Source: Aquificaceae bacterium (GTDB taxonomy: Bacteria > Aquificota > Aquificia > Aquificales > Aquificaceae). From it: a stretch of DNA of 5,630 nucleotides. Positions 1 to 5,630 of this stretch are shown here, in pieces. The DNA lies in NCBI GenBank assembly GCA_026982025.1, contig JALSHX010000037.1:1-5630 (forward strand), read 5' to 3'. A program made the translations under genes and the position numbers. Within the stretch, counting starts at the first letter, position 1, and each line of letters starts with the position of its first letter. A model generated the notes under the pieces. It saw only the letters and a program-made list of their open reading frames with translations, was not told where the DNA came from and ran no database searches.

Positions 1-518
1 CCCTCAAACTCAAACTTCCCGTAAAGAACCTTTCCCTCAAAGGTTTTACCCTTGAATACCAGATCGATCAGGTCAATGGTAACCACGCCTGTGTCAATAC
101 CCTCAAGGATAGCCCTGCCCCTGATACCGGAATCCATACTGATATCTCCTGTAAATTTTTCCACCCCGACGGCACAGGTAAACTCCCTTGCCTTTAATCT
201 GATGTTCCCGCCAAGGCTCACAACCGCCTCCAGACTTCCCTTACCGCACTTTCCCTCAAGACCAAGTCCTCCGAAAACCAGTCCCGCCTTCAAGCTGTCA
301 AATGAAATTATCTTCTTTCCCCCCGAGTAGATAACAGCATCCTTTATGGAAATTGAGGTAAATCCCTCCACAACCTTTTCTCCAACGAGAAATATTCCCT
401 TTTCCATTAGAATGCGATCGATCAGGATGGCTTTTGGTACGAGTGCAACAACCGTGACGGAAGAAAAAATAATGACCATAAGGAGCGCGAGTAGAATGTT
501 AGAAAAAGTCTTCTTCAT
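1..518 (-). CDS. GspN/AsmA-like exported protein of the type II secretion operon (5' part, runs off the left edge)
   Basis: An open minus-strand frame of 172 codons starts at ATG 516-518 and has no stop before the window edge. The protein begins [13 protein letters not shown], continues into a hydrophobic segment to about residue 29 (signal anchor or signal peptide), and then shows short alternating beta-type stretches rich in Gly (about residues 55-172, e.g. SISIKDAVIYSGGKKI and ISFDSLKAGLVFGG). This pattern resembles the periplasmic beta-rich repeats of GspN (T2SSN) and AsmA-like proteins, which are anchored in the inner membrane and accompany type II secretion genes in some lineages. C91 and C115 could form a periplasmic disulfide. 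The gene follows the secretin directly, and its start lies inside the last codons of gspD (20-nt overlap), with AAGGTGG at 528-534 nine bases upstream of the ATG. Signal-like N-terminus and coupling support this start. Family assignment rests on fold pattern and neighbourhood; an unrelated secretion accessory protein remains possible. Confidence 0.68.
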   Translation of the reverse strand, partial: MKKTFSNILLALLMVIIFSSVTVVALVPKAILIDRILMEKGIFLVGEKVVEGFTSISIKDAVIYSGGKKIISFDSLKAGLVFGGLGLEGKCGKGSLEAVVSLGGNIRLKAREFTCAVGVEKFTGDISMDSGIRGRAILEGIDTGVVTIDLIDLVFKGKTFEGKVLYGKFEFE

Positions 519-2508
519 CCTCCTCTTCCACCTTTTCCTTCTCTTCAAGCCTCTTCTTGAGGATGTCCATTATCTTCCTGTGTTCCTCGGTTATTCTGCT
601 CAGTTCCTCGGGAGAGGAAACAACATAGGGGGTTATAAAAATAAACAGCGTTGTTTTATCCCTCTGATCAAAGTCCCTCCTGAAAAGCCTTCCAAGGAGA
701 GGGATCCTTGACAGTCCCGGAATTCCCTCAATGGTTCTCAGAGTCTTGGTGCTGACGAGTCCTCCCAGAATTATGGTCTGACCGTTTTCAATGACCACAT
801 CCGAGTTAACCTCCCTGTTGGAGGTCACCGGAACAGTGTAGCTGGTGGTTCCTATTTCGTTTTTAACGAACTCAATGATCTCCTCAAGGGCGAGGTCTAT
901 GGTTACCCTCAGGTTGTCTCCCGCAATTCTCGGTGTCACCTCAAGCTCAAGACCCACCTCCTTGTAGTCGTAGGTGATAATCGGCTGTCCGTTTATGTCA
1001 AACTTTACGCCTTCGGCGTAAGGAACAACCTGACCCACCTTGATTATGGCGGGCTGGTTGTCAAGGGTTAAAACTTTGGGATTGGCGATTATGTTGAAGC
1101 CTGTTCCCGTCTCAAGGAGGGAAAAGAGGAGCAGGAGGTCGGGAAAGAACAGTGTTGCATTCCCTATGGTTATGGATTTCCCCGCCTCGCTGAAGGCTCC
1201 CATCACGAAGTTTCCCGACAGGAAGGAGCTGTAAACATCCGTGAGGGAGGCTCCCCCGAAGGCCGCTCCGCCGTACTTCCCAAGAACCTGCCACTTTACT
1301 CCTATGTCAAGGAGGCTCCTTGCCGAAGCCTCAACAATAGTTGCCGCTATAAGAACCTGTTTTCTGCGAACGTCCAGCTTGGAAATTAGTTTCTTAACGC
1401 CCTCGTACTCAGTTCTCGTTGCGTAGAGCAGGACGGAGTTTGTTCCCCGGTCAAATCCTATCTTCATTCCTTCCCTCGTTGTGATAAAAGGAATTGGCTT
1501 TGAGGGTTTGGCAGGTTTGGGAGCTGTACGCTGTGCTCTTGCAGGCTTTCCTCCCTTTGCGGGAGGCTTTTGCGTCGTTCTCCTCTGGTAGGTTTTTCTG
1601 GGCTGAATGACCGTTCTTCCTCCAGCTCTTCTCCCGCCCAGAAGGCTCTGCAGGCTTTCGGAAATCTCCTCCGCCGAGACGAACTTCAGAGGAATTATGT
1701 AGAATCCCCTCTGCTCCGATACCACCTCCTCCGTGTCTATCTGATTAAGTATTTCTTCAATGAACTTGTGGGCTCCCCTCGGACCGAAAACAACGAGGGA
1801 ATTTGCTTCCTCGCTGGAGGCAACCACAAGAGGAGAACCGAACCTCTTGCTGATTATGGTGTTGAGAGGGGTAATTATGCGAACCGCATCCCGTGAGGAG
1901 AGGTGTTTAAGCTTGTAAACTCCCACCTCACCCTCAATCTCCTCCCTGTCTATACTTGCAAGTATCCCCCTCGCCTTTTTTATGTTCTCACCGACATCCG
2001 CAATAATAACCGAATTTGAGGGAACATGAACCGATATCCTGGCAAAAGACGAGAGAAAGGGTCTTATGGAGTTCATAGCCGTCTGGGCGTCGGAGTGCTT
2101 GAGGTTGTAAACGAGGACTACCAGCTCCCCCTCCGAGGGCTTTCTCTTCATCTTGGCAACGGTTATAGCCTCGTTTATTGGAAGGATCTTCACAACTCCC
2201 TTTTCCTCAACCGCACCGAAACCGTGCATAAAAAGGGCGGAAGTAAAAATGTCCCAGGCTTTTTTTACCGAAACGGGCTTTGAAAACTCAAGGGTGATCT
2301 TCCCCCTTACCGCGGTGTCCACAATAATGTTCTTGCCCGTTATTTCAGCCATGAATTGGGCAAGGTCCTTAATGTCAGCGTTCTGAAAATTTAATATGAC
2401 CTCTCCCTTTTCCGTCTTTATATTCGGCTTTTCCTTTTCCTGAGCAAAAAGGATCAATGAGCTGAAAATAATAAAAAAAATTAAAGCTCCCTGAATCCCT
2501 CTAAACAT
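499..2508 (-). CDS. gspD: Type II secretion system outer-membrane secretin GspD
   Basis: 669 residues, a usual GspD length. The protein forms the multimeric outer-membrane channel through which folded periplasmic proteins leave the cell. A signal peptide (residues 1-22, cleavage likely after LILFA) is followed by N0 (about 37-115), N1 (about 128-190), N2 (about 194-262), N3 (about 267-382) and the secretin beta-barrel domain (about 384-628). The barrel contains [12 protein letters not shown] (476-487), [11 protein letters not shown] (518-528), the [10 protein letters not shown] strand (575-584) and the secretin signature [17 protein letters not shown] (593-609). N0 plus three repeats, with no AMIN domain, favours GspD over PilQ. 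Two features are unusual: a 48-residue insertion in N3 (293-340) with 15 Lys/Arg, no acidic residue and 9 Pro, and a charged tail (about 631-669) ending in an acidic run and FF. There is no lipobox. ATG 2506-2508 is preceded only by a weak AAGAGA; the signal peptide begins exactly there, which supports the start. It is the first gene of a minus-strand operon, with the GspN-like gene next. Confidence 0.95.
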   Translation of the reverse strand: MFRGIQGALIFFIIFSSLILFAQEKEKPNIKTEKGEVILNFQNADIKDLAQFMAEITGKNIIVDTAVRGKITLEFSKPVSVKKAWDIFTSALFMHGFGAVEEKGVVKILPINEAITVAKMKRKPSEGELVVLVYNLKHSDAQTAMNSIRPFLSSFARISVHVPSNSVIIADVGENIKKARGILASIDREEIEGEVGVYKLKHLSSRDAVRIITPLNTIISKRFGSPLVVASSEEANSLVVFGPRGAHKFIEEILNQIDTEEVVSEQRGFYIIPLKFVSAEEISESLQSLLGGRRAGGRTVIQPRKTYQRRTTQKPPAKGGKPARAQRTAPKPAKPSKPIPFITTREGMKIGFDRGTNSVLLYATRTEYEGVKKLISKLDVRRKQVLIAATIVEASARSLLDIGVKWQVLGKYGGAAFGGASLTDVYSSFLSGNFVMGAFSEAGKSITIGNATLFFPDLLLLFSLLETGTGFNIIANPKVLTLDNQPAIIKVGQVVPYAEGVKFDINGQPIITYDYKEVGLELEVTPRIAGDNLRVTIDLALEEIIEFVKNEIGTTSYTVPVTSNREVNSDVVIENGQTIILGGLVSTKTLRTIEGIPGLSRIPLLGRLFRRDFDQRDKTTLFIFITPYVVSSPEELSRITEEHRKIMDILKKRLEEKEKVEEEDEEDFF

Positions 2509-2520
2509 ATCTCTTAACAG

Positions 2521-2529
2521 TATTATATT
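2521..2529 (+). promoter_or_regulatory. Candidate -10 for the sigma-54 activator; possible leaderless start
   Basis: The plus strand reads TATTATATT. It can be parsed as TATTAT (2521-2526) or TATATT (2524-2529), both close to TATAAT. These predict transcription starts at about 2533 or 2536, at most 4 nt before the ATG at 2537. The mRNA would be leaderless or nearly so, which fits the absence of any Shine-Dalgarno sequence upstream of that ATG. No good -35 is visible. The site overlaps the gspD -10 on the other strand. Confidence 0.35.
2522..2527 (-). promoter_or_regulatory. Candidate -10 hexamer for gspD
   Basis: Read on the minus strand, these bases give TATAAT, an exact match to the housekeeping -10 consensus. 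The hexamer ends 13 nt before the gspD ATG, so the predicted transcription start is near 2515, with a leader of about 7 nt (AAGAGAT). No convincing -35 lies at 17-bp spacing (the bases there read AAGCGG). It overlaps the -10-like sequence for the divergent activator, so the two promoters would compete. Confidence 0.45.
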
Positions 2530-2536
2530 TCTTTTG

Positions 2537-4057
2537 ATGGATCACCGCTTAGAACTGGAAACCCTTTACGAAATAAGCAAGGTCCTCTCCGGTTCTCTCA
2601 ATCTTGAAGGATCAGTTCCCTATGTTCTCCGCCTCCTGAAAAAGCTCATGGGATTTGACAGGCTTACCCTGACCCTCTACGACCCCTCAACGGACCAGAT
2701 TGTTGTAAGAGCAACCTCCTCGGGATATTTCCCAGGGGAGGGATTTAAAAAGGGAGAGGGTATAACGGGAAAGGTCTGGAAGCACGGCCTTCCCATGGTA
2801 ATTCCCGACATATCAAAGGAGCCGGAGTTTTTGAATAAGCTCTGGAAGAGAAAAAACCTGAAGAAGAAGGTAGCCTTTATCGCGGTTCCCATAAAGATGG
2901 GCGGAGAGGTTGTAGGAGTTCTCAGTGCGGACAGAGAAGTGTCGGGAAGAGAGGCCCTTGACGACTACACGAGGTTCCTGAACATGGTGGCCACCCTTAT
3001 AGCCAACAGCTTCAGCCTTGAGAGAAAGGTTGAAAGGGAAAGGGAAAGCCTTGAAAGTGAGAAAAAAGCCCTTGAACTTGAGCTCAGGAGAATCTACGGC
3101 GACCTGAGGGTTGAGGGAATTGTTGGAAGAAGTGAAGCAATCCTCAAGACCCTTGACCTCGTTCACAGGGTTGCTCCCACAGGTGCAACGGTCCTTCTGA
3201 CGGGTGAAAGCGGTGTCGGTAAAGAGGTTTTCGCGAGGGCTATTCACTACCTCAGCCCCCGATCGGGAAAGCCTTTTATAACGGTAAACTGCGGTGCAAT
3301 TCCCGAGAGTCTCCTTGAGGCTGAGCTCTTCGGCTACGAGAAGGGTGCATTCACCGGTGCCTACTCTTCAAAAAAGGGAAAATTTGAGCTTGCGGAGGGT
3401 GGAACCATTTTTCTTGACGAGGTGGGAGAGCTCCCCCTTTCCCTTCAGGTAAAACTCCTCAGGGTAATTCAGGAGAAGGAGGTAGAGAGGCTCGGAGGTG
3501 CAAAGCCTATTAAGGTTGATGTGAGGATCATCTCCGCCACCAACAGGGACCTTATGGGTATGGTAAAGGAAGGGAAGTTCAGGGAAGACCTCTTTTACCG
3601 GCTTAACGTAGTTCCCATTTACATTCCGCCCCTCAGGGAGAGAAAGGAGGACATACCCGTTCTCACAGCCCACTTCCTTGAGCAGTTCAAAAGGGAACAC
3701 TCCAAGGAAGTCTCAGTTTCACCGGCGGTTATGGAGGCATTCATGAGGTACGAGTGGAAAGGGAACGTGAGGGAGCTTCAGAATGTTATTGAGCGAATGG
3801 TGATCCTTGATACCGACGGAGTGCTGGATCTGGACGACCTCCCTCCTGAGCTTCTTGAAGAGGATAAAAAATTACCGGCGAAGCCGGTGGGTGAAAACTA
3901 TAAAAACAAAACAATATGGGAAGTGGAGAGGGAGATAATTCGGGAGGCATTGAGAGAGAGCGGTTGGGTAATTAAGGAGGCTGCTAAAAGGCTCGGCATG
4001 ACCCCGAGACAGGTGAGCTACAGGATCAGGAAGTACGCAATAAGGATGCACCGATGA
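2537..4057 (+). CDS. Sigma-54-dependent transcriptional activator, NifA-like (GAF, AAA+, Fis-type HTH)
   Basis: 506 residues from ATG 2537. A bacterial enhancer-binding protein: it uses ATP hydrolysis to remodel RNA polymerase carrying sigma-54 at -24/-12 promoters. The domains are a GAF sensor (about 5-165), a highly charged, probably coiled-coil linker (about 162-190), the AAA+ domain (about 195-430) and a C-terminal Fis-type helix-turn-helix (about 475-502, with [14 protein letters not shown]). The AAA+ motifs are intact: Walker A GESGVGKE (223-230), the sigma-54-contacting GAFTGA loop (270-275), Walker B TIFLDEV (290-296), arginine-finger region FREDLFYR (348-355) and GNVREL (409-414). 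It lacks a receiver domain, so its activity is probably set by a GAF ligand or partner protein, not by a histidine kinase. The architecture and TPRQV helix resemble NifA, but the window shows no nitrogenase gene and the regulon is unknown. An in-frame TTG at 2534 is a less likely start; ATG 2537 lacks a Shine-Dalgarno. It is transcribed away from gspD and coupled to the MOSC gene. Confidence 0.93.
   Translation: MDHRLELETLYEISKVLSGSLNLEGSVPYVLRLLKKLMGFDRLTLTLYDPSTDQIVVRATSSGYFPGEGFKKGEGITGKVWKHGLPMVIPDISKEPEFLNKLWKRKNLKKKVAFIAVPIKMGGEVVGVLSADREVSGREALDDYTRFLNMVATLIANSFSLERKVERERESLESEKKALELELRRIYGDLRVEGIVGRSEAILKTLDLVHRVAPTGATVLLTGESGVGKEVFARAIHYLSPRSGKPFITVNCGAIPESLLEAELFGYEKGAFTGAYSSKKGKFELAEGGTIFLDEVGELPLSLQVKLLRVIQEKEVERLGGAKPIKVDVRIISATNRDLMGMVKEGKFREDLFYRLNVVPIYIPPLRERKEDIPVLTAHFLEQFKREHSKEVSVSPAVMEAFMRYEWKGNVRELQNVIERMVILDTDGVLDLDDLPPELLEEDKKLPAKPVGENYKNKTIWEVEREIIREALRESGWVIKEAAKRLGMTPRQVSYRIRKYAIRMHR
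2577..2590 (-). promoter_or_regulatory. Weak candidate sigma-54 (-24/-12) promoter pointing at gspD
   Basis: On the minus strand GG (2590-2589) is followed by ten bases and then GC (2578-2577), within GGAGAGGACCTTGCT. The GG and the TTGCT of the consensus TGGCAC-N5-TTGCT are matched; the T before GG and the CAC after it are not. The predicted start would be near 2565, giving a 57-nt leader for gspD. It lies inside codons of the activator gene, so the match may be chance. Confidence 0.2.
3866..3888 (-). terminator. Intrinsic-terminator-like hairpin antisense to the activator linker
   Basis: ACCGGC (3874-3879) and GCCGGT (3883-3888) form a perfect 6-bp, mostly GC stem around a 3-nt loop. Read on the minus strand, the stem is followed by AA and then six T (3871-3866), the layout of a Rho-independent terminator. 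It lies in the coding sequence of the flexible linker between the AAA+ and HTH domains of the activator. No minus-strand gene ends here. It would stop antisense transcripts, such as read-through from cobA further right. The signal is visible; the function is inferred. Confidence 0.4.
4042..4046 (+). promoter_or_regulatory. Ribosome binding site of the MOSC gene
   Basis: AAGGA ends 7 nt before ATG 4054, which overlaps the activator's TGA stop as ATGA. The site and the overlap together fix this start and imply translational coupling between the two genes. Confidence 0.65.
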
Positions 4058-4824
4058 AAGGTGATGCCTTCGTCTCGGAAATTCTTATCTATCCCATCAA
4101 GGGACTTGACCCTACCCCTGTGGAGAGTGCGGTGGTGGGTGAAAAGGGGTCCCTTGAGGGAGACAGGGTTCTGGCAATCTTTGATGAAGAGGGAAAGGTG
4201 GTTAGCTGTAAGAGGGAGAAAGCCCTTCACAGAGTAAGGGCAGAGTACCGACTTTGCGAGGGTGTCGTGGTACTTAAGGCAGGAGAGGAAGCTGAGTTTT
4301 CCCTCAGCGACGCGAAAAGCCTTTCCCGCTGGTTTTCAGGGTTTCTGGGTTACAGGGTTATCGTGAGGAGGATTGAGGAGGGACTTCCCGACGACAGGAA
4401 AGCCCGCGGTCCTACAATTGTGAGCAGAGAGACCCTTGAGGAGGTGGCCCGCTGGTTCGGAATAGATTACGAGGAGTGCCTCAGGAGGTTTAGACCCAAC
4501 ATCATCATTAATGCGGGAGATCCTTTCTGGGAGGACAGGCTCGTGGATGACCGTGGAGCCGTTTCCTTCAGACTCGGAGAGATCACTTTTGAGGGAACGG
4601 GAATATCAAAGAGGTGTCCCGTTCCCACGAGGAATCCGTGGACCGGTGAGGTCACCAAAAACTTTGTTAAGAGGTTCTGTCAGATGAGGGAAAAACTCCT
4701 ACCTTCATGGTCACCTGCAGAAAGGTTCAGGGACACCTTTTACCGCCTCTGCGTTAACACCTCCCCCGTGGGCAATCAAAAGGGCAAAAAAATCAGGATA
4801 GGAGATCCTCTCGTGATACTTTAA
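4054..4824 (+). CDS. MOSC-domain protein (mARC/YcbX-like, probable molybdenum cofactor binding)
   Basis: 256 residues. The N-terminal beta-barrel domain typical of MOSC proteins is seen as [17 protein letters not shown] (7-23) followed by [17 protein letters not shown] (33-49). The MOSC domain follows (about 118-256) with [12 protein letters not shown] (144-155), [18 protein letters not shown] (177-194), PWTGE and the ending [10 protein letters not shown] (247-256). C188 aligns by eye with the cysteine that binds molybdenum in mARC-type enzymes, where a similar RC-x5-DP-x-TG context is found. Known relatives bind molybdenum cofactor and reduce N-hydroxylated compounds, taking electrons from a separate or fused partner. 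This protein ends with the MOSC domain and has no C-terminal 2Fe-2S ferredoxin domain, unlike E. coli YcbX, so it would need an external electron donor. The substrate cannot be read from sequence; a sulfur-carrier role is also possible for MOSC proteins. It overlaps the activator by 4 nt upstream and the convergent cobA by 32 nt downstream. Confidence 0.9.
   Translation: MKGDAFVSEILIYPIKGLDPTPVESAVVGEKGSLEGDRVLAIFDEEGKVVSCKREKALHRVRAEYRLCEGVVVLKAGEEAEFSLSDAKSLSRWFSGFLGYRVIVRRIEEGLPDDRKARGPTIVSRETLEEVARWFGIDYEECLRRFRPNIIINAGDPFWEDRLVDDRGAVSFRLGEITFEGTGISKRCPVPTRNPWTGEVTKNFVKRFCQMREKLLPSWSPAERFRDTFYRLCVNTSPVGNQKGKKIRIGDPLVIL
4786..4809 (-). terminator. Weak candidate intrinsic terminator at the end of cobA
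   Basis: On the minus strand AGGAT (4809-4805) can pair with ATCCT (4799-4795) around a 5-nt loop. Two bases and then seven T (4792-4786) follow immediately after the cobA stop. The stem is short and AT-rich, so termination would be leaky at best. The element lies within the coding sequence of the convergent MOSC gene. No equivalent is visible for plus-strand transcripts. Confidence 0.3.
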
Positions 4825-5530
4825 CGCTTTTGAGATCCGAGAGCTCAACGACCCTTCCCACCACCATCACCGCGGGAGGATTAACCTCCGGAGGATTATG
4901 TGCAACCTCACCCAGAGTTGAAAAGACTTCCCTCTGATCTTCGGTGGTGGCTTTTTCAATAAAGACGACCGGAAGATCCGGGTCCCTCCCGCTACTTATC
5001 AGCTCCTTTGCAATCTCCCTTCTCCTCTTTACTCCCATCAGGATGACGAGGGTGTCTGCCTGAGAGAGCCCCTTCCAGTCAACTTCCATCCCAGGATGAC
5101 CTGACACCACCGCGAAGGAGGAGGAAGTCCCCCTGTGGGTTAAGGGAACGTTTATGGAGGAGGGAGCGCCGACGGCGGAGGTGATTCCGGGAACCACCTC
5201 AACCTCAATCCCCCTCTCCCTCAAGTATAAGTACTCCTCACCTCCCCTTCCGAAAACAAAGGGATCACCCCCCTTCAGCCTTACAACGGTATCATAGGTG
5301 AGTGCAAACCTGTGAAGGAGACGGTTTATCTCTTCCTGAGGAAGTGAGTGCCTTCCAATTCTCTTTCCCACATAGATTTTGACGGCGTCCTCTTTTGCAA
5401 AATTCAGGATCTCCCTGTTCACGAGGGCGTCGTACAGGATAACGTCAGCCCGGGAAATGATTCTGTGGGCTTTTAGGGTAAGAAGTTCGGGATCGCCGGG
5501 ACCCGCCCCGACGAGGTAAACCTTTCCCAT
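4793..5530 (-). CDS. cobA: Uroporphyrinogen-III C-methyltransferase (SUMT)
   Basis: 245 residues from ATG 5528-5530. The cytoplasmic enzyme transfers two methyl groups from S-adenosylmethionine to C2 and C7 of uroporphyrinogen III, making precorrin-2, the branch point to siroheme, cobalamin and coenzyme F430. The sequence carries the SUMT signature VYLVGAGPGDPELLT (4-18), the second signature RLKGGDPFVFGRGGEE (84-99), VPGITSAVGAP (113-123), an MGV segment (165-167), EKAT (192-195) and a final NPPAVMVVG (217-225). Length matches stand-alone SUMT; there is no CysG-type dehydrogenase/chelatase fusion and no HemD fusion. The start ATG overlaps the upstream gene's stop as TGATG, with AGAGG 7 nt before it; a GTG one codon earlier is an alternative. 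The gene sits downstream of a membrane-protein gene, so siroheme supply for a nitrite or sulfite reductase is a reasonable guess that the window cannot confirm. A small local duplication gives two NPP tripeptides near the C-terminus. Confidence 0.95.
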   Translation of the reverse strand: MGKVYLVGAGPGDPELLTLKAHRIISRADVILYDALVNREILNFAKEDAVKIYVGKRIGRHSLPQEEINRLLHRFALTYDTVVRLKGGDPFVFGRGGEEYLYLRERGIEVEVVPGITSAVGAPSSINVPLTHRGTSSSFAVVSGHPGMEVDWKGLSQADTLVILMGVKRRREIAKELISSGRDPDLPVVFIEKATTEDQREVFSTLGEVAHNPPEVNPPAVMVVGRVVELSDLKSVKVSREDLLS

Positions 5531-5630
5531 CACGCCGCCTCTTCAACCACCTGAGCTCCCTGAGCTTCAGGCTGTTTCCTGTGGGTCATGTAAAGTGCAA
5601 GTCCGGTAAGGGTGAATCCCGCCACGAGGT
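5530..5630 (-). CDS. C-terminal end of a membrane protein, possibly a transporter (runs off the right edge)
   Basis: The minus-strand frame ending at TGA 5530-5532 is open to the window edge and gives 32 residues. These comprise one hydrophobic helix, LVAGFTLTGLALYM, then a basic boundary THRKQ and a short hydrophilic tail ending in VVEEAA. The positive residues after the helix suggest that the tail faces the cytoplasm. This fits the last transmembrane helix of a multi-pass transporter, for instance of the MFS type, but so little is present that the family cannot be named. The stop overlaps the cobA start (TGATG), so the two genes are probably co-transcribed and translationally coupled. Proximity to a siroheme/cobalamin gene makes a nitrate/nitrite or metal transporter conceivable; that is speculation. 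Confidence 0.65.
   Translation of the reverse strand, partial: LVAGFTLTGLALYMTHRKQPEAQGAQVVEEAA
5538..5542 (-). promoter_or_regulatory. Ribosome binding site of cobA
   Basis: AGAGG on the minus strand lies 7 nt before ATG 5530, inside the last codons of the upstream membrane-protein gene. It favours ATG 5530 over the GTG at 5533, to which the spacing is only 4 nt. Confidence 0.55.

Noticed and set aside
62..426. Two copies of GATCGATCAGG (62-72 and 416-426)
   Set aside because: Both encode the same Leu-Ile-Asp tripeptide in the same frame of the GspN-like gene. The match does not extend beyond 11 bp, so codon reuse or chance explains it.
52..711. Two plus-strand open frames (52-330 and 346-711)
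   Set aside because: Both lie antisense to the GspN-like gene and the gspD 3' end. Their products are Pro/Ser/Phe-rich with no domain pattern, as expected from the complement of a purine-loaded gene.
2534..2536. TTG at 2534 as start of the activator
   Set aside because: It lies directly before an ATG, has no Shine-Dalgarno, and would only add one residue.
2702..2715. GTTG-N6-CAAC inverted repeat as an operator
   Set aside because: The half-sites are only four bases, it lies well inside the GAF coding region, and no second copy was seen near a promoter.
2813..3247. Minus-strand open frame of 144 codons opposite the activator
   Set aside because: It is the antisense of the GAF and early AAA+ coding sequence and has no recognisable motif. 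The plus-strand protein is clearly the real one.
4781..4795. Seven-A run near the end of the MOSC gene as a programmed frameshift site
   Set aside because: The annotated frame continues to a conserved MOSC ending (GDPLVIL), so shifting is not needed. The run is better explained as the T-tract after cobA on the other strand.
4826..4846. TTGAG...CTCAA inverted repeat just after the MOSC stop as a plus-strand terminator
   Set aside because: The stem is only 5 bp with a large loop and no T-run follows on the plus strand.

Overview
The window is densely coding chromosomal DNA, with almost no intergenic space. Four genes are complete and two run off the edges. No rRNA, tRNA, CRISPR array, insertion sequence or phage gene is visible. 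The proteins are rich in Lys, Glu and Arg. Arg is mostly encoded by AGG/AGA and coding strands are strongly purine-loaded, as is common in thermophiles. Together with gene content (a GspD secretin, a stand-alone SUMT, a NifA-like sigma-54 activator), this suggests a thermophilic Gram-negative (diderm) bacterium. Aquificota or a similar deep-branching thermophile is my best guess, but this is inferred from style and not demonstrated.

Layout. (1) 1-518, minus strand: 5' part of a GspN/AsmA-like exported protein, cut by the left edge. (2) 499-2508, minus: complete type II secretion secretin GspD. Its 3' end overlaps the start of gene 1 by 20 nt, so the two form one secretion operon. (3) 2509-2536: a 28-bp divergent promoter region with overlapping -10-like hexamers facing both ways. 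(4) 2537-4057, plus: sigma-54-dependent activator with GAF, AAA+ and Fis-type HTH domains. (5) 4054-4824, plus: MOSC-domain protein, joined to the activator by an ATGA overlap. (6) 4793-5530, minus: uroporphyrinogen-III C-methyltransferase (CobA/SUMT), converging on the MOSC gene with a 32-bp tail-to-tail overlap. (7) 5530-5630, minus: the last 32 codons of a membrane protein, cut by the right edge and coupled to cobA by TGATG.

How the parts may work together. The left block builds the outer-membrane pore of a type II secretion system. The activator is transcribed divergently from it and could regulate it; a GG-N10-GC element inside the activator's first codons points at gspD but is weak evidence. 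On the right, cobA makes the precorrin-2 precursor of siroheme and cobalamin, and the MOSC protein is probably a molybdenum-cofactor-binding enzyme. Such genes often neighbour nitrate/nitrite or sulfite metabolism, but nothing in the window proves that link. The least ordinary signals are a very basic proline-rich insertion in the secretin N3 domain, the compressed divergent promoter, and a good minus-strand terminator-like hairpin buried in the activator's inter-domain linker, placed where it could stop antisense read-through from cobA. I see no clearly new multi-gene system.
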